NCBI GenBank assembly: GCA_016177775.1
Contig: JACOUQ010000037.1
Coordinates: 62,001 to 126,000 of the forward strand
Reading direction: 5' to 3'
DNA from: Geobacter sp.
Lineage (GTDB): Bacteria > Desulfobacterota > Desulfuromonadia > Geobacterales > Geobacteraceae
DNA: 64,000 bases
Below the pieces are notes generated by a model. The model saw only the letters and a program-made list of their open reading frames with translations, did no database searches and was not told where the DNA came from. Of this stretch, positions 51,255 to 62,250 are shown one piece after another. How positions within the stretch are numbered: the stretch's first letter is position 1; each line of letters opens with the position of its first letter. The translations under genes and the position numbers were made by a program.

Positions 51255-53567
51255 ATGAAGAGATTGCTGATGGATTTAAAGATGTCGAAAAAACTGATGG
51301 TGGCGCCGGTCATGGTCATGACGCTGCTCGTCGCTTTCGGGTTGATGACGTATGTCGGGCTCCGGAGCCAGAAAAACGTGATAGACGAGTACAATACGAG
51401 GTTCAAGAGCTATCAGAAAAGCACGGGCATTCTTACTGATATAGAGGCCGTGCATTCCAATCTCTATCGGCTTCTTGCCTGGGCGACCGCCAAGTACGAC
51501 CCGGCAAAGCTCGATGCGCTCGGCAAGGAGCAGACGGACACCATTGACAAGAACATCAAGCTGGTCAGGGATAAGCTCGGCGTAAAAGCATTGACTGAGA
51601 AGGAGCGAAAGTTATATGAGGCCGTCTCGAACGACTTGGCCGAATACCGGAAAACCGCAGGCGACGTCATCGATCTCGCAGGTTCGGACATCAACACGTC
51701 TACGATGTTCATGGGGACTGCTGACGACAAGTTCGATGCCATGCGCAAGCATATGAATGAACTGGCTTCGCACGAGGATGCAATGGGCAAGGCGATGGAA
51801 GCGTCCGCCGCGAAGAAGCTCGCCTTTGTCGTGACAATCCTCATTACAACGTTTCTCGCCGCGCTCATCATTGCGGTTATCGGCAGCATTGCCATGGCCA
51901 GAATTATCACCGCTCCCCTTGGCCTTGCGCTTGAAACCGCGCGTCGCGTTTCAGAAGGAGATTTAACCGTCCGTCTGGAAGAGGGAAGCAAGGATGAGAT
52001 CGGGCAGATCATCAACGCCATGCGGGGCATGGTCGAAAACCTGCGGACAATGGTCGGCAAGATCAAGGAAACATCGTCACAGGTGGCCTCCGCCGCCGGC
52101 CAGATATCCGTAAATTCGGCACAGCTCACCAAGTCCGCACATTCACAGTCCTCCGCTGCCGAGGAGACCTCCAGCACAATGGTACAGATGGCTGCATCCA
52201 TCCAGTCAGTGGCAGGCAATGCCGATTCGCTTGCGTCCAATGCGGAAGATGTCTCTTCATCCGTCCAGGAACTGGGAGCTTCCGGAGATGAGGTCGCTAA
52301 GAGTGCAGAGGTGATGTCCTCGTCGGTATCCGAGACCTCGGCGACCATCGAGCAGATGACCGTTTCCATCGAGAAGGTGGCCCAGAACACCGAGGACCTT
52401 GCCTCATCGGTGTCCGAGACTTCCGCGACCATCGAGCAGATGACCGTTTCCATCGATCAGGTGGCGGGCAATTGCCAGGAGCTGCAGAAATTCGTCTCGG
52501 ATACAACTTCGATCGTCGAGTTGATGGCGACCTCCATATGTCGGACAGCCGACAACGTGAACGAGGCTGATGCCGTGGCAAAAACCGCTGCCAAGGAAGG
52601 GCTTACCGGGCAGCAGGCGGTCCGGGAGGCCCTGGCTGCCATGCAGCGGGTGGCGGAGGTGAGCGGGAAGACCGCGGCATCCATCGTCAACCTGGGAAAA
52701 CGTTCCGAAGAGATCGGCAACATTGTAAAAGTCATCAATGAGATCGCGGACCAGACTAATCTCCTTGCGCTTAACGCTGCGATTGAAGCGGCACGCGCCG
52801 GCGATGCGGGACGGGGTTTCGCTGTAGTTGCAGAGGAGGTCCGGAAGCTTGCGGAGAGAAGCGTCAACGCGACCAAGGAAATCGGAGAGGTGATCAGGCA
52901 GGTTCAGTCGGACACCGATGATTCCGTAAGATACGGCGAACTGGCCTCCCGAGAGGCACAAGCTTCCATGGAGCTTTCCGGTACTGCCGGAAATGCCCTG
53001 GCTAATATAGTCAAGAGCATTGAGCAGACCAGTGACCTGATGAGTGACATAGCCCGCATGGCCGAAGAGCAGGCCGACGCTTCCAGGCAGGTTATCCAGG
53101 CGGTGGAGAAGATGAGCGATTCGACTTCCGTCGTTGCCAAAGCCGCGCGGGAACAGGCCCTTGGGGGGCGCCAGATGAGGATTGCGGTCGAGCGGATGAA
53201 CAGTATCACCCAGGATGTGACCGGCGCTACACGGGAGCAGGCTCAGGGGAGCAGGCAGATCCGGATCGCCGTAGAGAACATGAACACCGTCACCCAGCAG
53301 GTGACCATAGCCACACGCGAACAGGCGCTATCGGCGCGCCAGATCGTGGCGGCCGTAAATTCCATGAGCTCCATGACCCAAGCGGTGGCGAAAGCAACCG
53401 CAGAACAGAAAAAAGGAGGTGATATGGTCGTTTCCGCCATGGAGAACATCAGCGATGTGACACGGGAAACCCTCATTTCGGTCGAGCAGCTTTCCCGGTC
53501 CGCCGACGGACTCACACGGCAGGCGATTGATCTGGCCGAACTGGTGGCCCAGTTTCAGGTAGAATGA
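51255..53567 (+). CDS. Methyl-accepting chemotaxis protein
   Basis: A 770-residue transmembrane receptor. TM1 at about residues 14-34, a four-helix-bundle type periplasmic part of about 150 residues, TM2 at about 188-210, HAMP ([20 protein letters not shown]), then a long signalling coiled coil whose tip contains [18 protein letters not shown] near residue 500. Four-heptad (28-residue) repeats are seen around the tip: [16 protein letters not shown] occurs twice exactly 28 residues apart, and four similar units follow from nt 53140. There is no C-terminal CheR-binding pentapeptide. ATG 51255 follows GGGAGAAG. Confidence 0.92.
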   Translation: MKRLLMDLKMSKKLMVAPVMVMTLLVAFGLMTYVGLRSQKNVIDEYNTRFKSYQKSTGILTDIEAVHSNLYRLLAWATAKYDPAKLDALGKEQTDTIDKNIKLVRDKLGVKALTEKERKLYEAVSNDLAEYRKTAGDVIDLAGSDINTSTMFMGTADDKFDAMRKHMNELASHEDAMGKAMEASAAKKLAFVVTILITTFLAALIIAVIGSIAMARIITAPLGLALETARRVSEGDLTVRLEEGSKDEIGQIINAMRGMVENLRTMVGKIKETSSQVASAAGQISVNSAQLTKSAHSQSSAAEETSSTMVQMAASIQSVAGNADSLASNAEDVSSSVQELGASGDEVAKSAEVMSSSVSETSATIEQMTVSIEKVAQNTEDLASSVSETSATIEQMTVSIDQVAGNCQELQKFVSDTTSIVELMATSICRTADNVNEADAVAKTAAKEGLTGQQAVREALAAMQRVAEVSGKTAASIVNLGKRSEEIGNIVKVINEIADQTNLLALNAAIEAARAGDAGRGFAVVAEEVRKLAERSVNATKEIGEVIRQVQSDTDDSVRYGELASREAQASMELSGTAGNALANIVKSIEQTSDLMSDIARMAEEQADASRQVIQAVEKMSDSTSVVAKAAREQALGGRQMRIAVERMNSITQDVTGATREQAQGSRQIRIAVENMNTVTQQVTIATREQALSARQIVAAVNSMSSMTQAVAKATAEQKKGGDMVVSAMENISDVTRETLISVEQLSRSADGLTRQAIDLAELVAQFQVE

Positions 53568-53699
53568 TACGTCAAAAATTCTGAAGAAGAGGAGGTGCCC
53601 GGTCTCGAAAATCTGAATATGTGCGGTTTTGCAGGGTGAAATTATAGTGGCTGACTCTTGAATTTGAAACCACCTCAACTCTAAAAAACAGGAGAAACC

Positions 53700-54917
53700 A
53701 TGCTATCACCACTCAGAGGCATACGCGTCATAGATCTTACCGAAGCGCTCGCAGGCCCCTATTGCACCATGATCCTGGGTGATCTCGGGGCAGACGTCAT
53801 CAAAGTCGAACGGCCCGGAGCCGGCGACGAAAGCCGCAAATGGGGACCGCCGTTCATCGGCACTGAGAGCGCATACTTCCTGTCCGTAAACCGCAATAAG
53901 CGAAGTGTAGAGATCGACATCAAATCGAGTGAGGGCCAGGCGGCCATGCGTCGCCTGCTTGAGAAGGCCGATGTGTTCGTATGCAATGTGCGGAGGATTG
54001 AATCGCTGCGAAAAGTGGGGCTCGACCCGGAAACCATCCGCGCATACAATCCGCGATTGATCTACTGCTCGATCACGTTTTATGGTCAAACCGGCCCATA
54101 TGCAGGGCGAGGTGGATATGATATCGTTGCCCAGGGCGAAGCAGGGTTGATGTCGGCGACGGGTGAGGTCGACGGTGAACCGATGCGGTGGCCAGTGGCA
54201 ATCGCTGATCTTTCCAGCGGTGTCTGGTCGGCGATGGCGATTCTAACCGCCCTGTATGCACGTGAGAAAACCGGCATTGGACAGTTCATTGATCAGGCGT
54301 TACTCGAAGGGCAATTGAGTTGGGCAACGGTCATGGCAGGCCAATATCTGGCTTCGGAACAACGCCCCCCTCGCCTGGGGAATCGACACGCGAACATCGT
54401 GCCTTATCAGGTTTTCAAGGCGCGTGACAAGCATATGATAGTTGCCGTTGTGACCCAGTCACACTGGCAGCGCTTCTGCAACGCAGTGGGACTTGGCGAT
54501 ACGGTACGCGACGATCCGCGCTTTGCCACCAACGCCGGCAGGCTTAAACACCACTTGGAATTGATCGCGCTGCTGGAATCCATCTTCATCCAGAAAGAGG
54601 CAGAGCATTGGCTTGAGAAGATCCGATCTGCTGATATCCCCTGCGGGCCGATCAATTCACTTGATGAGGCCTTGGACGATCCACATGTGCAGCAACGGGG
54701 GATGCTCGTTGAGTTCGAGCACCCGATGGGGATGATTAAGGTTCTGGGGAGTCCACTGCGTCTGTCCGGAACGCCTGTGACCTATCGACGTCGACCGCCT
54801 CTCCTGGGCGAGCATACCGAGGAAGTACTCAGGGAACATGCCGACGGATTGCTCAGTGGGAATTTCCTCATCACCGAATTTCAGCCGGCCGCAAATCCGA
54901 TGCAGGCTGCAGTATAA
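53700..54917 (+). CDS. Family III CoA-transferase (CaiB/BaiF)
   Basis: A 405-residue CoA-transferase. It has LRGIRVIDLTEALAGPYCTM, LGDLGADVIKVERPGAGDES, NKRSVEIDIKSSEGQAAM and FRARDK-like VFKARDKHMIVAVV. The catalytic Asp should be in the YDIVAQGEAGLM region. The family includes formyl-CoA and carnitine CoA-transferases; the substrate cannot be read. It lies between the MCP and cheR genes, an odd place for a metabolic enzyme. AGGAG precedes ATG 53700. Confidence 0.88.
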   Translation: MLSPLRGIRVIDLTEALAGPYCTMILGDLGADVIKVERPGAGDESRKWGPPFIGTESAYFLSVNRNKRSVEIDIKSSEGQAAMRRLLEKADVFVCNVRRIESLRKVGLDPETIRAYNPRLIYCSITFYGQTGPYAGRGGYDIVAQGEAGLMSATGEVDGEPMRWPVAIADLSSGVWSAMAILTALYAREKTGIGQFIDQALLEGQLSWATVMAGQYLASEQRPPRLGNRHANIVPYQVFKARDKHMIVAVVTQSHWQRFCNAVGLGDTVRDDPRFATNAGRLKHHLELIALLESIFIQKEAEHWLEKIRSADIPCGPINSLDEALDDPHVQQRGMLVEFEHPMGMIKVLGSPLRLSGTPVTYRRRPPLLGEHTEEVLREHADGLLSGNFLITEFQPAANPMQAAV

Positions 54918-54949
54918 AGAAGTTGCTTCTGCCGGATATCGCCCAGAGG

Positions 54950-55029
54950 CCATGATACGCGCTGTCTGCCGGCTTTAATGGAAAAACCGTCTGCCGGCGT
55001 GTATCATGGTCTCCAGCAACAACTGGAGA
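54950..55029 (+). promoter_or_regulatory. Repeats and hairpins in the tauE-like leader
   Basis: CCATGATACGCGC (54950-54962) pairs with GCGTGTATCATGG (54997-55009) with one mismatch. GTCTGCCGGC occurs twice, 25 bases apart, inside this stem. TCTCCAG-CAACAA-CTGGAGA (55010-55029) is another perfect 7-bp hairpin just before the ribosome-binding site. Likely control elements for the exporter gene. Confidence 0.5.
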
Positions 55030-55041
55030 ACGGAGATAATC

Positions 55042-55836
55042 ATGACTTACATACTGCTCTACCTGGCTCTTGGCGCTTTAGCGGGTCTGCTGGCGGGACT
55101 GCTCGGTGTCGGCGGAGGGTTGGTGATCGTACCGATGCTTACCTTCATTTTCACTGCCCAGCAAATGCCTGCCCCTTTTATACTCCACCTGGCGCTGGGC
55201 ACCTCCCTTGCCAGCATCATGTTCACTTCGATCTCCAGCCTGCGCGCCCACCATAGCAGGGGGGCCGTCAATTGGCAGGTGTTCCGCGGCATTACCCCAG
55301 GGATTCTTGTCGGCACCTTGTTGGGATCGTGGGTGGCCGCGCAGCTTTCCACCCATTTTCTCAAGGTATTCTTTGTTCTTTTCCTCTATTACGTGGCCCT
55401 GCAGATGCTCCTCAACGTCAAGCCGAAGCCGTCACGCCAACTCCCCGGAACCGGTGGCATGTTCGGGATGGGAGGGTTCATCGGAGGCGTCTCCAGCCTG
55501 GTCGGCATCGGTGGAGGGAGCATGTCGGTTCCCTTCCTCGTCTGGTGCAATCTTTCCCTGCACAACGCCATCGGCACCTCCGCGGCGATCGGTTTCCCCA
55601 TTGCCCTGGCCGGCGCCGTAGGTTACGTATTCAATGGCCTTGCGGTCAATACTCTCCCTCCCCACAGCCTTGGTTTCGTCTACATTCCTGCCCTCTTAGG
55701 CATCGCAGTTGTCAGTATCCTTACCGCTCCCTTTGGAGCAAGGCTGGCCCACAGCCTCCCCGTCGCGCAGCTCAAGAGGTTCTTTGCCTTCCTCCTCATC
55801 GTGATGGGGACAAAGATGCTTATGGGGATATGGTAA
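55042..55836 (+). CDS. TauE/SafE-family membrane exporter
   Basis: A 264-residue polytopic protein with about eight hydrophobic segments and the family glycine repeats GLLAGLLGVGGGLVIVPML and GGVSSLVGIGGGSMSVPFLV. Members move sulfite, sulfoacetate or organic anions. ATG 55042 follows CGGAGA. With the CoA-transferase upstream it may export or import an acid related to that enzyme; this is inference. cheR begins about 30 bases downstream. Confidence 0.88.
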   Translation: MTYILLYLALGALAGLLAGLLGVGGGLVIVPMLTFIFTAQQMPAPFILHLALGTSLASIMFTSISSLRAHHSRGAVNWQVFRGITPGILVGTLLGSWVAAQLSTHFLKVFFVLFLYYVALQMLLNVKPKPSRQLPGTGGMFGMGGFIGGVSSLVGIGGGSMSVPFLVWCNLSLHNAIGTSAAIGFPIALAGAVGYVFNGLAVNTLPPHSLGFVYIPALLGIAVVSILTAPFGARLAHSLPVAQLKRFFAFLLIVMGTKMLMGIW

Positions 55837-55865
55837 GGACTTATAATCAGGCAAGGAACAACTTA

Positions 55866-56759
55866 ATGCTCGACATCATTGCACGATTTATCCAGCAGCG
55901 GAGCCGCCTCTGCTTTACAGGACATAAGAGGCCTATTCTCAGGCAACGGCTGGAGCAGCGTCTGGCGCACCTCGATATTCCCGATCTTGCATCCTATTGG
56001 GGCTATCTGCGCATTTCTCCTCGGGAAGAGCTCGTTCTTCTCGATCTTCTCACAATCAACGAAACTTCGTTTTTCAGGAACCCCGAACAGTTCCGCTTTT
56101 TGATGGAACAAATCATTCCCGGACTGGAAGCAGAGAGAGGGGAGGAGCTGCTGCGATCATGGGGCACCGTCATGTCCGCTTCACCTGGTGCCAAAATGAA
56201 GCTACGCATCCTCTGCGCCGGCTGTGCGACCGGGGAAGAGCCGTATTCGGCAGCAATGGCCGTCATCGAGGCGCTGCGCTATCCGAGGGCCTGGGATATC
56301 GGGATACAGGCATGCGACCTGAGCGAAAGCTGCATCAGGACAGCCATGGCCGGCTATTACGACTCTGAAAGACTGAAAAGGATACCTTCCACCTACGTCG
56401 ACAGGTACATGGAGCGATGCGGTACAGGCGCGATCGCCAGAAAGGAGCTGAAAAGGGTCATCAGATTCAGCAGGTTGAATCTCAATGACATCATTAACGG
56501 TGCTACCTTAACCGGCCTCGGGAGCGGAAGCGATTTGTTCGACGTCATCTTCTGCAGAAATGTGATGATCTATTTTTCAGCGGAGTCTCAACAGCAATTG
56601 GTCAACACCCTGTCCCGCCTTCTCGTTCCGGGAGGCTACCTGTTTACCGGCGATGCCGAACCCCTCCATCTTTTTGATCATGATTTCGAGGCAGTTCGTG
56701 AAGCAGGGTGTCTGGTTTATCAAAAAATGGAGGCGAAGCCGCATGCCGAAGCAGTTTGA
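55866..56759 (+). CDS. cheR: Chemoreceptor methyltransferase CheR
   Basis: A 297-residue SAM-dependent glutamate methyltransferase. The N-terminal helical domain (RLEQRLAHLDIPDLASYWGY) precedes NETSFFRNPEQF, the SAM motif ILCAGCATGEEPYSAAM and VIFCRNVMIYFSAESQQQLV. ATG 55866 follows AAGGA. It would methylate the MCP upstream. The HEAT gene overlaps its end by 17 bases. Confidence 0.92.
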   Translation: MLDIIARFIQQRSRLCFTGHKRPILRQRLEQRLAHLDIPDLASYWGYLRISPREELVLLDLLTINETSFFRNPEQFRFLMEQIIPGLEAERGEELLRSWGTVMSASPGAKMKLRILCAGCATGEEPYSAAMAVIEALRYPRAWDIGIQACDLSESCIRTAMAGYYDSERLKRIPSTYVDRYMERCGTGAIARKELKRVIRFSRLNLNDIINGATLTGLGSGSDLFDVIFCRNVMIYFSAESQQQLVNTLSRLLVPGGYLFTGDAEPLHLFDHDFEAVREAGCLVYQKMEAKPHAEAV

Positions 56760-59100
56760 AGTTGACATGCCATTTTCAGGATTGGAAGGCAAATCGGCCG
56801 AAGAACTCCTTCTGTTGGTCGGAGATGCTGATAAGGGGTGGAAGCGGCAAGCGATTGACCAGCTTCTCGTCATGGGTTTTGAAACGGTTTATTCAATCGT
56901 TGAGAAAGCTCTGCGGGATAATGACAACGCCGATCTGCGCAATGGCGCCATGGAAATCCTGGTAAATTACGGCCGTACATCTCTCAGCAGGTTGTATGCA
57001 CTTTTGCGTGACGAAGATGAGGAAGTTCGGAACTTCAGTGCGGTCATGCTCGGTGATATAGGAGCGCGGGAAGCAGTGGGACATCTCGTTCATGCAATGA
57101 GTGATGCGGATGCAAATGTAAGGCACAGTGCCGCCGAAGCCTTGGGAAAGATAGGCGACCGGGGCGCTTTGAAGCCGCTGATCGGATTGCTTAGGGAAGA
57201 CTTCTGGTTGCAGTACCCGGCTATTGTCGCCCTGGCAGAGATGAGGGACGAACGGGCAGTGCCCCATCTTCTCCAGCTTCTTTCCGATGAAATGCTGATT
57301 GGCCCCGTGGTTGAAGCGTTGGGCAGGATAGGGGACCCGCTGGCGATGCCGCACCTCGGGGAGATTCTCTCAAGCCTTGACAGCACTTTTGCCGCCGTGA
57401 CAGCCAGGGCGATCGTATCGATACAAAAGAACATCAACGATACGAGCCTGTACAGGAACCGTCTCAGTGCTTACAGCCAGCAGGGGCCGTTGCCGGATTT
57501 CGTGTCGCAACAGGGGATTGAAAACCTGAAAACCCTGTTAATTGGGAGGGATTCGGAAGAAACGGTCGATTGTGCCATTCAACTCCTGGGCTGGCTGGGG
57601 CAGGCTTCCGTTCTTCCAGATTTATTCCGGCTTTTGGAGGCAAAAGACAGGCATCTGGCGACAGTCGAAGGCGCAATCCTCGCGCTCGGGAAACCAGCCA
57701 TGGAGTATCTTCTCCCAGCCCTTTCGCATCAGGCTTTAAACGTAAAGATAGTTGTCCTTCGGTCATTTCGCTGGCTGGGAGGGATCGATGATGTCAGGTT
57801 ACTGAATGATATGCTATCAAGTGAGCCTGAGGTCGTGCAACTGGAAGCATTGGAATTACTCAAATCGAAAACTGACGATAAATTCCTGCCGTTACTGGCT
57901 CAACTCATAAAAACGGGTTCTCAGGCGCTGCGAGTCAAGGCGCTGGAGGTGGTATCCCGTTATCCCGCAGCCGTAATCGCTCCGATTCTCAGGGAATTGC
58001 AGGCCTCTTCAGATGTTGAAAAACGAAAATCCGCGGCTGTTCTTGTGGGACTTGCAGATGACGGAATAAATTTCGACACGCTCAAGCCTTGGTTTGCCGA
58101 CCCATCGACAGAGGTCAGAAAAGAGGCGATTAAGGCGTCAGGGATTCGGAAATTTGTCGATGCCGTTCCGCTGCTGTTGAAGGAGCTGACCGACACCGAC
58201 CCATGCATAAGGGAGGAAGCGGTCCTGGCTCTGGCTGAATTCGGTGACTCGGCCCCAATGGCCGACATTCTACGATTATTGGAAGCGGGAGACGAAAGAC
58301 TCGATTATGTCATTATCCAGACCGCGGGCAAGGTCGGTTACAGGGAAGCAGGCAATGTTCTGGCGGAATACCTGGGAAGGGGAAATATCCCGAGATATCT
58401 GGAATTCGCCATCATTGATACCTTCGCAAAGCTGGGGGAGTTGGGAGAAACGGAGTGCCAACTCGTTGAAGGTTACTTGAAGCATGAAAATCCGGATTTG
58501 AGGCGATTGGCTGTTCAGGCCCTGGTAAGCATGGCGGGAGCCGGGGCAGCACAGTTTGTTCTCCCGGTATGTGCCGATTCCCATTGGAGTGTAAGGATAG
58601 CCGCTTTGCAAGCATTGCGGAATGTGAACGGGAAAAATGCCATACCCCGGCTTTTGGCAGCTCTGTCCGATTCTGACCAGATGGTGAGGAAAAATGCAAT
58701 ACTTCTCCTTGGCGAATTCCGGGAAAGCAGTACTATCTACGATCTCGTGAGACTTCTGACGGATTCGGAAATGAGCAGATACGCTTTTGATGCCCTGCTG
58801 CAATTTGATCGAACTGCTTTGCCATGGTTGCACAGGATCATGAAGGGGAATTATTCTCTTGAAATCAGGGAAAGGGTGATCGACCTTATCGGAAAAATCG
58901 GGGAAAGCAAAAGTGTAGAACCTTTGCGGAAGATGTTGGATGACGACAGTCCGGACATCAGGCTTGCCGCAATAGATTCGCTCATATTCTGCTGCGACAG
59001 CCTGACTTTGAAAAAGCTCTCATATATCAAGCAACACGATAATCACGAAGATGTAAGGAATAAAGCTGCTATCGCTTTGAAGTTTCTTCTCGCGGATTAG
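56743..59100 (+). CDS. HEAT-repeat protein of the chemosensory cluster
   Basis: A 785-residue soluble protein built almost wholly of PBS-lyase-type HEAT repeats, about 30 residues each (for example AREAVGHLVHAMSDADANVR and KNAIPRLLAALSDSDQMVRK). Such solenoids are protein-binding scaffolds. It overlaps cheR and precedes cheB, an arrangement known in deltaproteobacterial che clusters, so it may couple adaptation enzymes to receptors. ATG 56743 follows GAGG; ATG 56767 is possible. Its base composition is lower in GC than the flanking genes. Confidence 0.88.
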   Translation: MPKQFEVDMPFSGLEGKSAEELLLLVGDADKGWKRQAIDQLLVMGFETVYSIVEKALRDNDNADLRNGAMEILVNYGRTSLSRLYALLRDEDEEVRNFSAVMLGDIGAREAVGHLVHAMSDADANVRHSAAEALGKIGDRGALKPLIGLLREDFWLQYPAIVALAEMRDERAVPHLLQLLSDEMLIGPVVEALGRIGDPLAMPHLGEILSSLDSTFAAVTARAIVSIQKNINDTSLYRNRLSAYSQQGPLPDFVSQQGIENLKTLLIGRDSEETVDCAIQLLGWLGQASVLPDLFRLLEAKDRHLATVEGAILALGKPAMEYLLPALSHQALNVKIVVLRSFRWLGGIDDVRLLNDMLSSEPEVVQLEALELLKSKTDDKFLPLLAQLIKTGSQALRVKALEVVSRYPAAVIAPILRELQASSDVEKRKSAAVLVGLADDGINFDTLKPWFADPSTEVRKEAIKASGIRKFVDAVPLLLKELTDTDPCIREEAVLALAEFGDSAPMADILRLLEAGDERLDYVIIQTAGKVGYREAGNVLAEYLGRGNIPRYLEFAIIDTFAKLGELGETECQLVEGYLKHENPDLRRLAVQALVSMAGAGAAQFVLPVCADSHWSVRIAALQALRNVNGKNAIPRLLAALSDSDQMVRKNAILLLGEFRESSTIYDLVRLLTDSEMSRYAFDALLQFDRTALPWLHRIMKGNYSLEIRERVIDLIGKIGESKSVEPLRKMLDDDSPDIRLAAIDSLIFCCDSLTLKKLSYIKQHDNHEDVRNKAAIALKFLLAD

Positions 59101-59156
59101 GTGATTTAAGGGACCTGAATCCGAACCCCTTTCCAAGATCGCTGGCAAGGTATGAA

Positions 59157-60233
59157 ATGAACGATGACATTGCAACAGGCGCTAAAACCAAAAAAATAAA
59201 AGTTCTGGTTGTTGATGATTCCGCGTTCGTGCGGCGCGCTGTAACAAGGATGCTCGAAGAGAGCGCGGATATCCAGGTCATTGACGTGGCTGCGGACGGC
59301 GAAATGGCCTTCGAGCTGACAAAAAACCTGCATCCAGATGTTGTAACTCTTGACATAAAAATGCCGGTGATGGATGGCTTGAAGGCCCTTGAAATGATAA
59401 TGAAGGAATGCCCGACGCCGGTAGTGATGCTCAGTTCGCTGACGGAAAAGGGGGGCGAAAATACTTTAAAGGCCCTTGAGTTGGGAGCGGTTGATTTTAT
59501 TGACAAATCCCTGGCCGGTGGACATATGGATATATCTTCCCTTGCGGAGGAGCTGATTTACAAGATCCATATCGCAGCCCAGGTTGATGTGCAAAAGCTT
59601 CTGTCGCATTCAGGGGAGGTTGACAAATCATTATTTCGTTCCCCCAAAATCATGCCGACCAGCTCAAACACCGAAGTTGTCCTCATCGGGACCTCAACCG
59701 GTGGTCCTCCCGCGCTACAGGAAATTTTGAGCAAAATCCCTGAACATTTCCCTTGTCCCATCTTGATTGTCCAGCATATGCCCGTAGGGTTCACGGCATC
59801 ACTGGCAGAAAGGTTGGACAGGACCAGCCATATTTTCGTGCAAGAGGCGGTTCATCGTGAGCCGATACTTGCGGGCCATGCGTACATTGCGCCCGCTGGC
59901 AAGCATATGAAGATCAAGCGTTGTGGGGGAGAACTGTTCATAGACCTCGGCATGTTTCCGGAAGCCGCACTCCATAGGCCTTCGGTTGACGTTCTGTTCG
60001 AGTCGGCGTCGCTTGTGTGTGAAGGAAAATGCATCGCTGTCGTTCTCACCGGCATGGGAAAGGACGGCTCGGCAGGGGCTCTGGCATTAAAGAAGGCCGG
60101 GGCAAGGATATTGGCTGAGTCGGAAGAAACTTCGAGGGTCTTCGGAATGCCGAAGGCTGTTATAGAGACTGTAAAGGTGGACTCCGTCGTCCCGCTTCAT
60201 GAGGTTGCTGAAACAATTTTGAAACTGGTTTAA
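59157..60233 (+). CDS. cheB: Chemotaxis methylesterase CheB
   Basis: A 358-residue protein with a receiver (Asp66 in TLDIKMPVMDG) and a methylesterase/deamidase domain whose triad is in IGTSTGGPPAL (Ser), VQHMPVGFTASLAERL (His) and LTGMGKDGSAGA (Asp). It removes methyl groups added by CheR. ATG 59157 is 56 bases after the HEAT gene. It closes the chemosensory cluster. Confidence 0.95.
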   Translation: MNDDIATGAKTKKIKVLVVDDSAFVRRAVTRMLEESADIQVIDVAADGEMAFELTKNLHPDVVTLDIKMPVMDGLKALEMIMKECPTPVVMLSSLTEKGGENTLKALELGAVDFIDKSLAGGHMDISSLAEELIYKIHIAAQVDVQKLLSHSGEVDKSLFRSPKIMPTSSNTEVVLIGTSTGGPPALQEILSKIPEHFPCPILIVQHMPVGFTASLAERLDRTSHIFVQEAVHREPILAGHAYIAPAGKHMKIKRCGGELFIDLGMFPEAALHRPSVDVLFESASLVCEGKCIAVVLTGMGKDGSAGALALKKAGARILAESEETSRVFGMPKAVIETVKVDSVVPLHEVAETILKLV

Positions 60234-60251
60234 TTCCTGGTGCTGCCAATT

Positions 60252-60308
60252 AAGCCTCCTTTTCGGGACTTTCGATTAGTTCACGATTAAAGGAGGCTTC
60301 TTCAATTT
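60252..60308 (+). terminator. Terminator-like hairpin after cheB
   Basis: AAGCCTCCTTT / AAAGGAGGCTT perfect 11-bp stem with a 26-base loop, followed by a weakly T-rich stretch. It lies 19 bases after the cheB stop. Confidence 0.55.
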
Positions 60309-60359
60309 CGCAACTATATAACTTTGTCGGACCTCAGGCAGAAGTTGACCAATGGACTA

Positions 60360-60388
60360 TTGACACTACACGCGGTTACGTGTAGAAA
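60360..60388 (+). promoter_or_regulatory. Promoter of ettA with a palindrome in the spacer
   Basis: TTGACA (60360-60365) and TAGAAA (60383-60388) are 17 bases apart. The palindrome CTACACG-CGGTTA-CGTGTAG (60366-60385) fills the spacer and reaches into the -10 box. This is a likely operator. Confidence 0.55.
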
Positions 60389-60423
60389 AAAGGTTCAATC
60401 AATTTAGGAGGTTTTGCGGATTT

Positions 60424-62103
<1,680 letters not shown>

Positions 62104-62177
62104 ATATTGCACGGGATATGCTTCATGAGCGAGCGGGTTCCCGCTGTCCGGCACTTTAATGTTTCACGAGCCTGTTC

Positions 62178-62206
62178 TTGACATGTCGGCAGCATTTCTT
62201 TAAGCT
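62178..62206 (+). promoter_or_regulatory. Likely promoter of the terminal TPR gene
   Basis: TTGACA (62178-62183) and TAAGCT (62201-62206) with 17 bases between them, 44 bases before the start. Confidence 0.4.
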
Positions 62207-62250
62207 ACATATTCCCTTGAAAATACAGCAGATTTAGGCAAGAGGAACAT

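Noticed and set aside
52317..52484. Tandem repeats in the MCP as a CRISPR-like array
   Set aside because: They are in frame, diverge at synonymous sites and follow the heptad pattern of the coiled coil.
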